A DNA stretch of 20,586 bases, taken from Acidobacteriota bacterium. Its GTDB lineage: Bacteria; Acidobacteriota; Blastocatellia; RBC074. Numbering within the stretch: the first letter of the stretch is position 1; the number at the start of each line of letters is the position of its first letter. Position numbers and translations under genes: made by a program. Location of the stretch: contig JAKEHZ010000160.1 of assembly GCA_022614735.1 (NCBI GenBank), forward strand, positions 1-20,586, in the 5' to 3' direction. Positions 1 to 7,238 of the stretch are shown here, piece by piece. The notes under the pieces are model-generated. The model searched no databases. It worked only from the letters and a program-made list of their open reading frames with translations, and was not told the origin of the DNA.

Positions 1-359
1 ACCGTCCCGACTGGTTTACGAGCCGCGAGCAATCGGGCAAGGGCATTACAGCGATTTTCCAGAGTAAGGTCGTCACAGAATACCGAGGGTTCGAGCTCGG
101 CGTGATAAGCGCGGGTGAATGATCCGTCGGCGTGACGCAATGAATCACGATAGAAGCCAACGATAGAGGTTTCGCGACGTTTACTTGATAGGAAGATCTG
201 ATAAGTAGGGACTGGAGGCTCATCGTTGTGTCCTTGATGCGTATTCGCCAGATCTTTCCTCGCCCGGAATAGAGCCGGGATTAGCTTGAACCCGGCGCCT
301 GCGCCTAGACCGAGAGCGGCGGCTGCGCCGGCTGTGATGAAAATTTCACTGCTATCCAT
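1..359 (-). CDS. VirB4/TrbE-like T4SS ATPase, N-terminal part (cut by window edge)
   Basis: The reading frame starts at ATG 359 and stays open to base 1, giving 119 codons with no stop. A GAGGAAAA ribosome-binding site lies about 7 nt upstream, and the start is 12 nt after the stop of the VirB3-like gene. The protein begins with a short hydrophobic Ala/Gly-rich segment (about residues 7-28). A region of the type found at the N-terminus of VirB4/CagE/TrbE proteins follows (VGFYRDSLRHADGSFTRAYH, then LARLLAARKPVGTV). In the family this domain precedes a large C-terminal P-loop ATPase that powers pilus assembly and substrate transfer at the inner membrane. The Walker motifs lie outside the window, so the call rests on the N-terminal pattern and on the VirB2-VirB3-VirB4 gene order. 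Confidence 0.68.
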   Translation of the reverse strand, partial: MDSSEIFITAGAAAALGLGAGAGFKLIPALFRARKDLANTHQGHNDEPPVPTYQIFLSSKRRETSIVGFYRDSLRHADGSFTRAYHAELEPSVFCDDLTLENRCNALARLLAARKPVGT

Positions 360-371
360 CTTACGTTTTCC

Positions 372-695
372 TCAATTTAGATTGAGCCAATCGGCGCTTG
401 TCTCGTTTGGGAAATACCGGCGACTTCGCTTTCCGCGCAATCGAGACTGCATTGTGTGTTTCAACCATCCGGGGCGATTCTTCTTCCGAATGATGTTTAG
501 TGTGAGGATCGAAGCTCCCATCATCACGACCCAGCCGATCAGTTCGACTGGAATGTGATTGATCTCCATTCCCAGCACGAAAGGCACGGCATAGCCGGTG
601 ATGCTTGCGAGGATAACTAGGCCCCAATCCTCGTCAGTGATCCCAAATCGCAAAATCGGTAGATAGAGCTGTGATCGAATTGGCCGGGATTGCAT
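372..695 (-). CDS. VirB3-like inner-membrane T4SS protein
   Basis: This is a 107-residue protein lying 9 nt after the VirB2-like gene and 12 nt before the VirB4-like gene. Two closely spaced hydrophobic stretches (about residues 24-44 and 49-70) are followed by a basic, cytosolic-looking tail rich in Arg and Lys. That size, topology and position fit VirB3/TrbD, a small inner-membrane subunit that works with VirB4. A TGAGGCG element upstream of ATG 695 can serve as ribosome-binding site. Sequence identity to known VirB3 is too weak to see by eye, so the call depends mainly on synteny. Confidence 0.62.
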   Translation of the reverse strand: MQSRPIRSQLYLPILRFGITDEDWGLVILASITGYAVPFVLGMEINHIPVELIGWVVMMGASILTLNIIRKKNRPGWLKHTMQSRLRGKRSRRYFPNETSADWLNLN

Positions 696-704
696 AACTG
701 CGCC

Positions 705-1172
705 TCAGTTTCCAAAACCGGTATCGAGATTGACGGCATTTCCCTGCGAGATTGAATAGACGAGCGCGACGATCCCGCCGAATGCGAAACAACCGATCGC
801 GGCGACAAATTGTTTGGCAGCAGGTTTCTCCGTCCCGTAATTGATGACGCCCCAGCCGACGAAGACCACGCCCATCAAGAAGAGGAGATTACGCCCCCAC
901 TTGATTGCTTCGCGGATCGCGTTGCCGACCTGTTGATCGCTCCCAAAGATGTTGCCGCTGGGTTGCTGAGCCAACGCCTCAACGGCTGATAAGAGGATCA
1001 CCGACACGATCATAAAAACGAGTTCGATGCTGCGTGCAATGTAGACGGCTTTGATAAATGAGAAGCCGATACGAGCTGCGCGTGACCGCGCGAGCAGCTC
1101 AGGATCGATCTTTGGGCAGCCTGCCAGGATTCCAGCCCTCCAACTATTGAGAGTGCTTGCGAGTGACTTCAT
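705..1172 (-). CDS. VirB2/TrbC-like pilin precursor
   Basis: This is the first gene of the leftward operon. I place the start at ATG 1172, which has an AGAGGAG site about 9 nt upstream, rather than 33 nt further out where there is no good site. The 155-residue product has a long basic N-terminus. A hydrophobic leader ends in a signal-peptidase-like Ala-Gln-Gln site (LLSAVEALAQ). The mature part is short, with two membrane helices (LLFLMGVVFVGWGVINYG and FVAAIGCFAFGGIVALVY). This is the layout of VirB2/TrbC major pilins: long leader, small helical-hairpin mature pilin. The subunit would be stored in the inner membrane and polymerised into the conjugative pilus. The product ends with a Gly/Asn-rich tail. 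Confidence 0.72.
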   Translation of the reverse strand: MKSLASTLNSWRAGILAGCPKIDPELLARSRAARIGFSFIKAVYIARSIELVFMIVSVILLSAVEALAQQPSGNIFGSDQQVGNAIREAIKWGRNLLFLMGVVFVGWGVINYGTEKPAAKQFVAAIGCFAFGGIVALVYSISQGNAVNLDTGFGN

Positions 1173-1203
1173 AGGTTCATCTCCTCTGGTTATTAAGTTG
1201 ATC

Positions 1204-1240
1204 AACCGGAGCCTGCCGCCTCCCCAGACAAGCTCCGGTT
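1204..1240 (-). repeat. Inverted repeat in the leader of the VirB2-like operon
   Basis: AACCGGAGC at 1204-1212 is the exact reverse complement of GCTCCGGTT at 1232-1240, with a 19-nt loop. It lies 32-68 nt upstream of the pilin start, between the divergent VirB2-like and VirB1-like genes. It could form a hairpin in the leader RNA or act as an operator. Its function is not known. Confidence 0.45.
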
Positions 1241-1384
1241 ACCCCACTCGAAGCAACGGCCAGTCGCGTCGCTTCGCCATCGCTATCGTGGGAGCTCGAC
1301 TTTGTGCTTGGCAAAAGCTGGGCCAAAGCAGGTGCGGCATCGTCTTTGCCGAGGGAAGCAAGGGACGGAAAGAGGTGACGAAAC

Positions 1385-2149
1385 GTGATGCTACAAATGC
1401 GACAAGCAAAATCTGCAAATGCAATTCAGGGAAGATGGTTTTTATCCATCCTCATTCTTCTTCTTTTCTGCACCGTAGCGTTATCGCAAGATATGAGGCT
1501 TGAACCAAAGGCCGTCGAGCGGGCGAGGGAGTACGAAAAATATTTTTCGGCTGCGGCTGAGAAGTATGGCTTGGATGCAAGGCTGTTGTGGGTAATCGGC
1601 TATTTGGAGACTCGCTTCAATCCGAATTCACTGAGTCGTAAAGGGGCGCGAGGATTGATGCAATTGATGCCGGCTACGGCTTCGCGCTTCGGCATGAGCG
1701 ATCCGCAAGATCCGAGCGCCGCAATTGATGCCGCGGCAAGATACTTACGATATTTGTCGCTTCGCTTTGACGGCAGGCTGGATTTGATTCTGGCTGCATA
1801 TAATGCCGGTGAGACGGCTGTTAATGCATTTCTCACGGGAAGAGCAATCCAGGCTGAGAACAAAGTCATAAACCCTACAGGGCGAAAGACAGGCGGAGTG
1901 CCGCCCTATCGAGAAACGCAAGTTTACGTGACAAATGGCCTACGCTTATTTTCGAGCATCGCGCGTCCTGCTGAAATAAATGCGCTTCCTCAACCAAGTA
2001 TTGCGAAAAGCCGAGATGAAAACGCCACGCCCCAAGTTCACCCCCAATCTTTGCTAAAGATCGGACTGAAAAGCGTCTCCTATGCAGCAAGATCAGGTAG
2101 GGCAGAATCCGGTTCGGCAAACTTAGCGCGTCGCTCCATCATTTATTAA
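1385..2149 (+). CDS. VirB1-like lytic transglycosylase (SLT domain)
   Basis: This 254-residue secreted muramidase-like enzyme would open the peptidoglycan so the T4SS channel can cross the periplasm. A basic N-terminus and hydrophobic segment (about residues 17-34, FLSILILLLFCTVALSQ) form a signal peptide. The SLT fold follows. The catalytic Glu is E75 in GYLETRFNP, the GLMQLMPATA motif lies about 20 residues later, and AAYNAGE lies near residue 140. All are diagnostic of family 1 lytic transglycosylases. After about residue 195 the tail is low in recognisable features. GTG 1385 is 7 nt from an AGAGGTG site and ATG 1388 is the alternative. The gene diverges from the VirB2-VirB4-like operon and is separated from VirB8-VirB10 by the regulator pair. 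Confidence 0.9.
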   Translation: MMLQMRQAKSANAIQGRWFLSILILLLFCTVALSQDMRLEPKAVERAREYEKYFSAAAEKYGLDARLLWVIGYLETRFNPNSLSRKGARGLMQLMPATASRFGMSDPQDPSAAIDAAARYLRYLSLRFDGRLDLILAAYNAGETAVNAFLTGRAIQAENKVINPTGRKTGGVPPYRETQVYVTNGLRLFSSIARPAEINALPQPSIAKSRDENATPQVHPQSLLKIGLKSVSYAARSGRAESGSANLARRSIIY

Positions 2150-2168
2150 TGACCACCAGGGCTTTTTT

Positions 2169-2216
2169 ACGGTTGGCCAACTGTAGACACCTAAAATGGC
2201 ATAGTTGGCTAACCGT
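2169..2216. promoter_or_regulatory. Paired operator-like palindromes (pair 1) upstream of the XRE regulator
   Basis: Two 16-bp near-palindromes, ACGGTTGGCCAACTGT (2169-2184) and ATAGTTGGCTAACCGT (2201-2216), share a TTGGCCAA-type core. Their centres are 32 bp apart, close to three helical turns. The same arrangement recurs at 3556-3603. They lie 73-120 bp before the XRE regulator start, so autoregulation by that protein is the simplest reading, but this is inference. Confidence 0.75.
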
Positions 2217-2243
2217 ACTTTCCATTTCACAGGCAAATTAGCA

Positions 2244-2264
2244 TTATTACAATAATTGTAATAA
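2244..2264. promoter_or_regulatory. Perfect 21-bp palindrome upstream of the XRE regulator
   Basis: TTATTACAAT (2244-2253) and ATTGTAATAA (2255-2264) are exact reverse complements around a single A. The centre is 35 bp upstream of the regulator ATG (2289), where a promoter -10 region would sit. The sequence differs from the TTGGCCAA repeats, so it is a second class of site, bound either by the XRE protein or by another regulator. It occurs only once in this window as far as I can see. Confidence 0.65.
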
Positions 2265-2288
2265 AATGGTTTCCAGTGGAGGCCCAAA

Positions 2289-2981
2289 ATGACAGGAGGA
2301 CAATTGCGAGCGGCAAGAGAGCAAAAAGGATGGAATCAGGAACAGGCCAGACTAAAACTTGGCGTGTCGCAAGCATACCTTTCACTTCTGGAGAGGGGCG
2401 AACGGCGCATCCCAGAAAAATTAGCGCTCAAAGCAGTTCGTGTGTACGGGTTATCAGAGGCATTTCTGCCTTTGAAGTCTGAGTGGGACGAAGCGCCACC
2501 GCCAGATAACAATAGCCTGGCATCCGACCTGGCAGCGCTCGGTTATCCTGGGCTATCCCATCTAAAGTCAAATGGCCAAAAAAAGAACCCGGCTGAGTTT
2601 TTGCTTGCGGCGCTTGGAAAAGACAATCTGGACAGCCGGCTTGTCGATGCATTGCCCTGGGTTGTCTGGAGGTTTCACGATCTGAACTGGCAGTGGTTGA
2701 TCAACTCCGCAAAGGTGAAAGACCTCCAAAACAGGCTGGGCTTTGTGACCAGCGTAGCGCGCAGGCTCGCCGAGATGCGAGGTGAGCGTGAAAAAGCAGC
2801 GTCGCTTGCCGAACAGGAATCAGTGCTTGAACGGTCGCGCCTGCTGCGCGAAGACACTCTATGCCACGAGTCCTTGACCGAAGCAGAAAAGCAATGGCTG
2901 CGGAAGAACCGTCCGGCGGAAGCGAAACATTGGCGGCTTTTGACGGATTTGACGCCTGAACAACTCAATCATGTCATTTGA
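2289..2981 (+). CDS. XRE-family HTH regulator, likely antitoxin-like partner
   Basis: This 230-residue protein has an N-terminal XRE/Cro-CI helix-turn-helix (about residues 5-58; LGVSQAYLSLLERGERRIP is the recognition-helix region). A larger C-terminal domain of unknown fold carries a charged helical segment (about residues 150-190) rich in Arg and Glu. GGAGG at 2278-2282, 6 nt from the ATG, sets the start. Its last 11 nt overlap the next gene, so the two are translationally coupled. Two classes of palindrome lie just upstream and a matching pair lies after the operon. It probably represses its own operon and possibly the T4SS operon. Pairs of an HTH protein with a DUF6036/AbiEii-type nucleotidyltransferase are known as toxin-antitoxin-like modules. 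The antitoxin role is inferred from this pairing. Confidence 0.8.
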   Translation: MTGGQLRAAREQKGWNQEQARLKLGVSQAYLSLLERGERRIPEKLALKAVRVYGLSEAFLPLKSEWDEAPPPDNNSLASDLAALGYPGLSHLKSNGQKKNPAEFLLAALGKDNLDSRLVDALPWVVWRFHDLNWQWLINSAKVKDLQNRLGFVTSVARRLAEMRGEREKAASLAEQESVLERSRLLREDTLCHESLTEAEKQWLRKNRPAEAKHWRLLTDLTPEQLNHVI

Positions 2982-3531
2982 ACAAATTCCCGAGCCCTGG
3001 CGATTGTTCCTGTCACAGGTAGATCAGAATCTTCGCGAAACAGTAGAGCTACATTGTTTCGGCGGCTTTGTGGTAACGACACTCTACGGCCTGGCGAGAA
3101 CCACTGCCGATGTAGACGTCCTCACAGTTATACCTAAAAGTGCGGGGCAGCATCTTGTCGACCTGGCCGGAAAGGGGTCGGAGTTCCATCGGAAATATGG
3201 GATTTATCTGGACTTTGTTGCGATTGCACCAGTCCCCGAAGATTATGACCGAAGATTGACTGAGATGTATCCAGGGGCCTTCAAGCATCTACGCCTACTC
3301 GCATTTGATCCATATGATATTGCGCTGGCCAAGTTGGAACGCAACATCCAGCGAGATAGGGATGATATCAAACATTTGGCGCGCACAGTTCCTTTCGACC
3401 TCGACACATTAAGGGATCGCTATCATAAAGAGCTGCGGCCGTTGCTGGGAAACCCGGAGCGGGAAGATTTAACGCTGCAACTCTGGATCGAGGCGATCGA
3501 GGAGGATAGGAATCGATCTGACAACAGTTAG
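2971..3531 (+). CDS. DUF6036/AbiEii-like nucleotidyltransferase, putative toxin
   Basis: This 186-residue protein carries a minimal nucleotidyltransferase signature: Gly31-Gly32, then Gly40-x-x-Arg43-Thr-x-x-Asp47-x-Asp49, and a third candidate acidic residue D81 (GIYLDFV). The later block FDPYDIALAKLERNIQRDRD is typical of DUF6036/AbiEii-type enzymes. Such enzymes transfer nucleotides to tRNA or protein in the characterised toxin relatives; the substrate here cannot be read from sequence. The start ATG lies inside the end of the regulator gene (11-nt overlap) without its own clear ribosome-binding site, as expected for a coupled toxin-antitoxin-like pair. A short charged tail follows the domain. 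No key residue appears to be missing. Confidence 0.78.
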   Translation: MSFEQIPEPWRLFLSQVDQNLRETVELHCFGGFVVTTLYGLARTTADVDVLTVIPKSAGQHLVDLAGKGSEFHRKYGIYLDFVAIAPVPEDYDRRLTEMYPGAFKHLRLLAFDPYDIALAKLERNIQRDRDDIKHLARTVPFDLDTLRDRYHKELRPLLGNPEREDLTLQLWIEAIEEDRNRSDNS

Positions 3532-3555
3532 AAACACCTTCAAATCTTGCCGATC

Positions 3556-3603
3556 ACAGTTGGCCAACTGTAACCACACAAAACCCCACCGTTGGCCAAC
3601 CGT
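3556..3603. promoter_or_regulatory. Paired operator-like palindromes (pair 2) upstream of the T4SS operon
   Basis: ACAGTTGGCCAACTGT (3556-3571) is a perfect 16-bp palindrome, and ACCGTTGGCCAACCGT (3588-3603) is near-perfect. Their centres are again 32 bp apart, exactly as in pair 1. The pair starts 25 bp after the stop of the nucleotidyltransferase gene and ends 262 bp before the VirB8-like start. It probably binds the same regulator as pair 1, linking the insert to T4SS expression. Confidence 0.78.
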
Positions 3604-3634
3604 AATTTTATAGGAACATCAATCTCCCTTCCTT

Positions 3635-3672
3635 ATATATACACTTCATCCAGATATATACACTTCATCCAG
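3635..3672. repeat. 19-bp perfect tandem duplication
   Basis: ATATATACACTTCATCCAG occurs twice head to tail (3635-3653 and 3654-3672) with no mismatch. It lies in the leader of the T4SS operon, just after the palindrome pair. A recent slippage or duplication event is likely; a regulatory role is possible but not shown. Confidence 0.85.
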
Positions 3673-3865
3673 CCATTCCATTCAACAGTATCAGCAGTGC
3701 CAAACTCCTAAAAACAGAGCCTTAGGAAATTCAATCGCCCAATCAATCAGCTGTATTTCGCCCTGAATACAGTTCTGGCATCGCAATTGATAAATACGGG
3801 GTGATGGATAGGCGGCGAATAAGAATCAGGAAAAGTGTGTCCGCGGATCTGCAAGGAGTCAGCAT

Positions 3866-4558
3866 ATGGCCATCGAAGAAAAACTCATCGAACCTATTGA
3901 AGAAAGCGCTTCATCAGGGTTGGCGCTTTATCGAGACCCCAATGACGTAAGAACGATCTTTCAACTGCTCTCGGCGTTGATGGTTGTCCTCGCGCTCTTT
4001 GTCCTAAGTGCTGTAGGCAACGCCTGGCAGTATTGGCGACGGCCCGATCGCATTGTAGTAGATCGGTCGAACGGACGCGTACTTATGATCAATGATCGCG
4101 TTTATGGCGAGACCGATGCCATAAAGATGATGCCGGACTATCCAGGCGAGAGCGACAAGAAATATCTCGTCACAGAGTTCGTCAGGTCGCTCTACGGTGT
4201 CAATCCGGCGACGCGAGCCGCCGATATCAAAACGGCGCTTGAAATGATGGTCCCGCAATCGGCGCTGAAATTCGCTGCCTATCTCAAAGATCAGCACATC
4301 CTGGAACAACAGCGCGCCGAAAGCTGGCAAGCTGTCTGGACGCCGCAAGACATCTCGATTGACAGGATTGATCCTTACACGGTGCGCGTGATCGGCAAGC
4401 AGGAGATTACGAAGCTCATCAACAACCAGGTCATTCAAGAGACCAAACAATTGCAGCTCACGGTCAAGCTTGCATCCGATCCCGGTGGACGCACCGACCA
4501 GAACAAGCGAATGGGATTTCTCGTTGCCGCCATCGATTATAAGGAGATTTCATCCTGA
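3866..4558 (+). CDS. VirB8/TrbF-like T4SS inner-membrane scaffold
   Basis: This 230-residue bitopic protein has a short cytosolic N-terminus, one membrane segment (about residues 30-52, FQLLSALMVVLALFVLSAVG) and a periplasmic domain of about 170 residues. VirB8/TrbF proteins have this size and layout, with an NTF2-like periplasmic domain. Matching features are the N-terminal block of that domain followed by repeated charged strands (SWQAVWTPQDISIDRIDPYT, VRVIGKQEITKLINNQVI). It would contact VirB9, VirB10 and the pilin during assembly. AAGGAG at 3853-3858 is 7 nt from the ATG. It is the first gene of the rightward operon. Confidence 0.75.
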   Translation: MAIEEKLIEPIEESASSGLALYRDPNDVRTIFQLLSALMVVLALFVLSAVGNAWQYWRRPDRIVVDRSNGRVLMINDRVYGETDAIKMMPDYPGESDKKYLVTEFVRSLYGVNPATRAADIKTALEMMVPQSALKFAAYLKDQHILEQQRAESWQAVWTPQDISIDRIDPYTVRVIGKQEITKLINNQVIQETKQLQLTVKLASDPGGRTDQNKRMGFLVAAIDYKEISS

Positions 4559-4586
4559 AACGTTTGAAGAATGAAGGAGCGAATCT

Positions 4587-5798
4587 ATGAACCGATTCTT
4601 CAAGGTGGTTGCCGTGATGCTAACCGCTGTTTTATTGATTACAGAACCAACGCCAGCCCAGTCTCAGAAAAAACGCGATAAGCCAAAACCGGGACCTACT
4701 ACAAAGCCGCCCTTGGATGTCATCAACAATCCAGCGCCTTCATATCTATCGGGCGAAGTGAATATCACGGTTCAGGGCGACGAGAACCCGATAATTCGCT
4801 TGCAGATGGTTCCGAGCGGTCAAGCCCTGGTTGAGTTTCCGGCCAAAGATCGCATCTTCAAGGTCAATCCGGCCGACCCCGATCTTGTTACGATTGAAGA
4901 TTCGCCGACGAAAGAGATTGATCGCTACATCCTACTTCGCTCAAGCAAACAGTTTTTGGAGGGGGCTCGAAGTTCGACTGATCCATCATCCGCGACTTCG
5001 ATGCTTGTGCAGATGACTTCGGGAATGGTTATTACCCTTCTCATCTATCCGGTCGGGGAGCTTGAGAAAGTTGTTCATCGCTGCGTCGTGAAATACGACC
5101 GAGATTCGATCGTTAAGGCGCGCCAGGCAGCCGGTCTTGCGGTCAATCTGGATCAAAGAGAAGAGAAAATTGCTTCAAAGACTCCAACTTCAATCCAGAT
5201 CCTCCCACTGGAGAAGCCATTCAAAGAGATTTCTAACGCCTCGGTATCCAATTCAGAAATTGTCGCCGATGTTTCGGACTCTTCCACAACGTCTACGGCA
5301 AATGAAAACGGCGAAGTTTCGGAAAACAGACAAACGCCTTCAAATCCAAGAAAGATTATCAAGGCGACTGAAAGCAGGGATACGAAAAAGGGTGGTGATA
5401 AACCCATCGAATGGACCGGAAAGCCTAGATGGAGTGAGCCGCTTCACGGCCTGAAAGTAGCTGCCCAGACGCGCACACTTACTGCCGACCTGAGGCAAGT
5501 ACTGATAACCGTGCAGAACACACTGTCTGAACCCATCAAGATCGCTCCGGGTCAGCCTGAACTCGTAATCCAGACGCTCGACGACCGGGATTGCGTGCTC
5601 CAGGTCGAGCGAGTCGAACCTCTAAAGATCGAATGGTCGGTTTCTAACGGGCTGATCAAAGATGGAGCCGAGGCGCGATACGTCATCACTTACGAGGCCC
5701 CGGTTCTCGGGGCAAAACAGAGACTATGCGCCGCAGTCGCTCAGATCAATGCCGCAGATGATCCGGTCATGATCGAAATAACCAAAGGCACGAGATGA
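4587..5798 (+). CDS. VirB9/TrbG-position periplasmic T4SS protein, elongated
   Basis: This 403-residue secreted protein has a signal peptide (residues 1-24, cleavage near TPAQS), a basic Pro/Lys-rich linker and a beta-rich domain at about residues 55-180. A Ser/Thr/Asn-rich low-complexity linker (about 195-270) follows, then a second beta-rich domain (about 275-400). Two beta domains joined by a linker, placed between VirB8-like and VirB10-like genes, fit VirB9/TrbG, which forms the outer-membrane core complex with VirB7 and VirB10. It is longer than typical VirB9 (about 270-300 residues) and divergent, so the assignment rests on position and layout. AAGGAG (4574-4579) is 7 nt from the ATG. 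The stop abuts the next start. Confidence 0.6.
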   Translation: MNRFFKVVAVMLTAVLLITEPTPAQSQKKRDKPKPGPTTKPPLDVINNPAPSYLSGEVNITVQGDENPIIRLQMVPSGQALVEFPAKDRIFKVNPADPDLVTIEDSPTKEIDRYILLRSSKQFLEGARSSTDPSSATSMLVQMTSGMVITLLIYPVGELEKVVHRCVVKYDRDSIVKARQAAGLAVNLDQREEKIASKTPTSIQILPLEKPFKEISNASVSNSEIVADVSDSSTTSTANENGEVSENRQTPSNPRKIIKATESRDTKKGGDKPIEWTGKPRWSEPLHGLKVAAQTRTLTADLRQVLITVQNTLSEPIKIAPGQPELVIQTLDDRDCVLQVERVEPLKIEWSVSNGLIKDGAEARYVITYEAPVLGAKQRLCAAVAQINAADDPVMIEITKGTR

Positions 5799-7238
5799 AT
5801 GGAGAACGAAATGCGCGATAAGAAAGAGATTCTGAATGATCAGGCAGTCCGGCATGATGACATTTGTGAAGAGAGTGAGTTAAATGCCGAAAGTCCGCGT
5901 CGAGGCAAGAGAAGAAAACTGCTCGTGATGCTGTGCGGTCTGACTGCACTATTGATTCTTGCAGGGGCAGCTGCGTATTTCCTCTTCTCCGGGAAAGAAG
6001 TGCGCGTTAAGGCCTCTCATAAGAGTTCTGAAAAAATCACCAGCGGAAGAGATTTGCAAAAAGCCGCTTACGATTCACTCAGCGGATCGCTCAATGGAAC
6101 GTCTCCGGCGAATACTCCAATGTTAAGCGGCAGTCCCGTAAATGAAGCAAAAGTCGCGATGCCGGGAGTAACTCCATCACCCGGGCTCGCTACTGATGGT
6201 CCAAAAATTCCTACGCCGGTGCAGCCAGGGATTGCAATGACAATCGCCCCGCCTCCCGAAGCTCTGTTGGCTAATCAGGCTGAAAACAATCAGCGAACAA
6301 CAGAAGTAAAAACGGAATTGGGGATGCATGGGAATGGTTCAATCAATACTTCAGTCTCTACAACATTCGGCAAACCAAAGACAGATGCTTCAATTCTTTT
6401 CGCATCGTTTCCCGGCTCACTAAAAACGAGCGCCGATTCCAGGAAGGAGACTAAAACCTCAGCCATTTCCTTAGAGAGACGAGCGAGCAGGGACTCGAAC
6501 CCCAAATTGACAAGAGCGCGAACGATGCCTGATTTCGGCGCAATGCTCCCAGTTCGCCTGATGGGCGTGCTTTACACATTACGGGCAGGGTCTCTTGCGC
6601 GACTCGAACTCACGCGAGACATCAACAATGAGCGCTGGACGCTCAAACGCGGCACGGTCTTCGTTGGAGCATTGCTCGGGTCGGATTTGGATAGAGCCTA
6701 TATTCAGATCAAAGGATTCATTGATCCTGAAACGAACGGCTTTATGAAGATCGAAGGTGATTTGCTGGGAAGCGATGGAGGCGCTGGGGTACGCGGCAAG
6801 CAGCGTCGCATCTCGCCGGTCTGGGTAAAAATTCTTGATCGCGCGGCGCAGGCAGGCACTCAAATTCTGACGAGCGTCCTGGGTCGCAATTCGTCAGTTA
6901 TAGTCGCGACCGATCCTTACCGGACTTACAGATCGGCGAGTGGCGCAGATCAATCCCAACAGAACAACCGCACTTTCGTCGAAGTTCCGGCCGGGGCCGT
7001 CGGGTTCGTCCTGGTGACCACTTTGCCAGAGCAAACTCGTCCGGATTCTCATCTTGCTAGTTCTGAGTTCCTCAATAGTGGACCTGATCTATCCGACACG
7101 GACATGGCAAATCTGCTGGCCGAAGCAGATGCAGGGCGAATAAGAGAACAACTGCCTCGTATGAATCCAGAACTGCGCCGGGTTGCAGAGATGGTGCTCA
7201 AAGAGATTGAAGCTCCGGATAAGACAAGGAATCGTTAA
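5799..7238 (+). CDS. VirB10/TrbI-like T4SS core protein
   Basis: This 479-residue protein spans the inner membrane once (about residues 42-66, LLVMLCGLTALLILAGAAAY). A long Pro/Ser/Thr-rich linker (about 75-230) then leads to a C-terminal beta-barrel-like domain (about 245-420). That domain contains the VirB10-like order LKRGTVFVGALLGSDLD, a central strand block, and GDLLGSDGGAGVRGKQRRIS. VirB10 links inner and outer membranes and senses ATP use by the coupling protein. ATG 5799 directly follows the VirB9-like stop. ATG 5811 has a better-spaced GGAG (5801-5804) and may be the real start, shortening the protein by four residues. The next gene starts immediately after the stop. Confidence 0.78.
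   Translation: MENEMRDKKEILNDQAVRHDDICEESELNAESPRRGKRRKLLVMLCGLTALLILAGAAAYFLFSGKEVRVKASHKSSEKITSGRDLQKAAYDSLSGSLNGTSPANTPMLSGSPVNEAKVAMPGVTPSPGLATDGPKIPTPVQPGIAMTIAPPPEALLANQAENNQRTTEVKTELGMHGNGSINTSVSTTFGKPKTDASILFASFPGSLKTSADSRKETKTSAISLERRASRDSNPKLTRARTMPDFGAMLPVRLMGVLYTLRAGSLARLELTRDINNERWTLKRGTVFVGALLGSDLDRAYIQIKGFIDPETNGFMKIEGDLLGSDGGAGVRGKQRRISPVWVKILDRAAQAGTQILTSVLGRNSSVIVATDPYRTYRSASGADQSQQNNRTFVEVPAGAVGFVLVTTLPEQTRPDSHLASSEFLNSGPDLSDTDMANLLAEADAGRIREQLPRMNPELRRVAEMVLKEIEAPDKTRNR

Larger units (their letters stand above)
3532..3865 (+). promoter_or_regulatory. Regulatory spacer before the VirB8-VirB10 operon
   Basis: This 334-bp stretch holds no gene. It carries the second pair of TTGGCCAA palindromes, a 19-bp tandem duplication and a small inverted repeat: CTGTATT (3751-3757) with AATACAG (3766-3772). 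The ribosome-binding site AAGGAG (3853-3858) serves the VirB8-like gene. It is the only sizeable gap upstream of the seven-gene T4SS operon, so the main promoter should lie here. I cannot name convincing -35/-10 boxes. Confidence 0.6.

Noticed and set aside
1051..1503. A 150-codon plus-strand frame across the divergent promoter region
   Set aside because: It runs antisense through the VirB2-like gene and overlaps the start of the transglycosylase, with no domain.
2149..2168. Rho-independent terminator after the transglycosylase gene
   Set aside because: A T-run follows GGGC, but there is no convincing GC-rich stem before it.
3751..3772. CTGTATT...AATACAG as a LexA (SOS) box
   Set aside because: The spacing between CTGT and ACAG is 14 nt rather than the 8 nt of a classical LexA box. 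It is noted only as a small inverted repeat.
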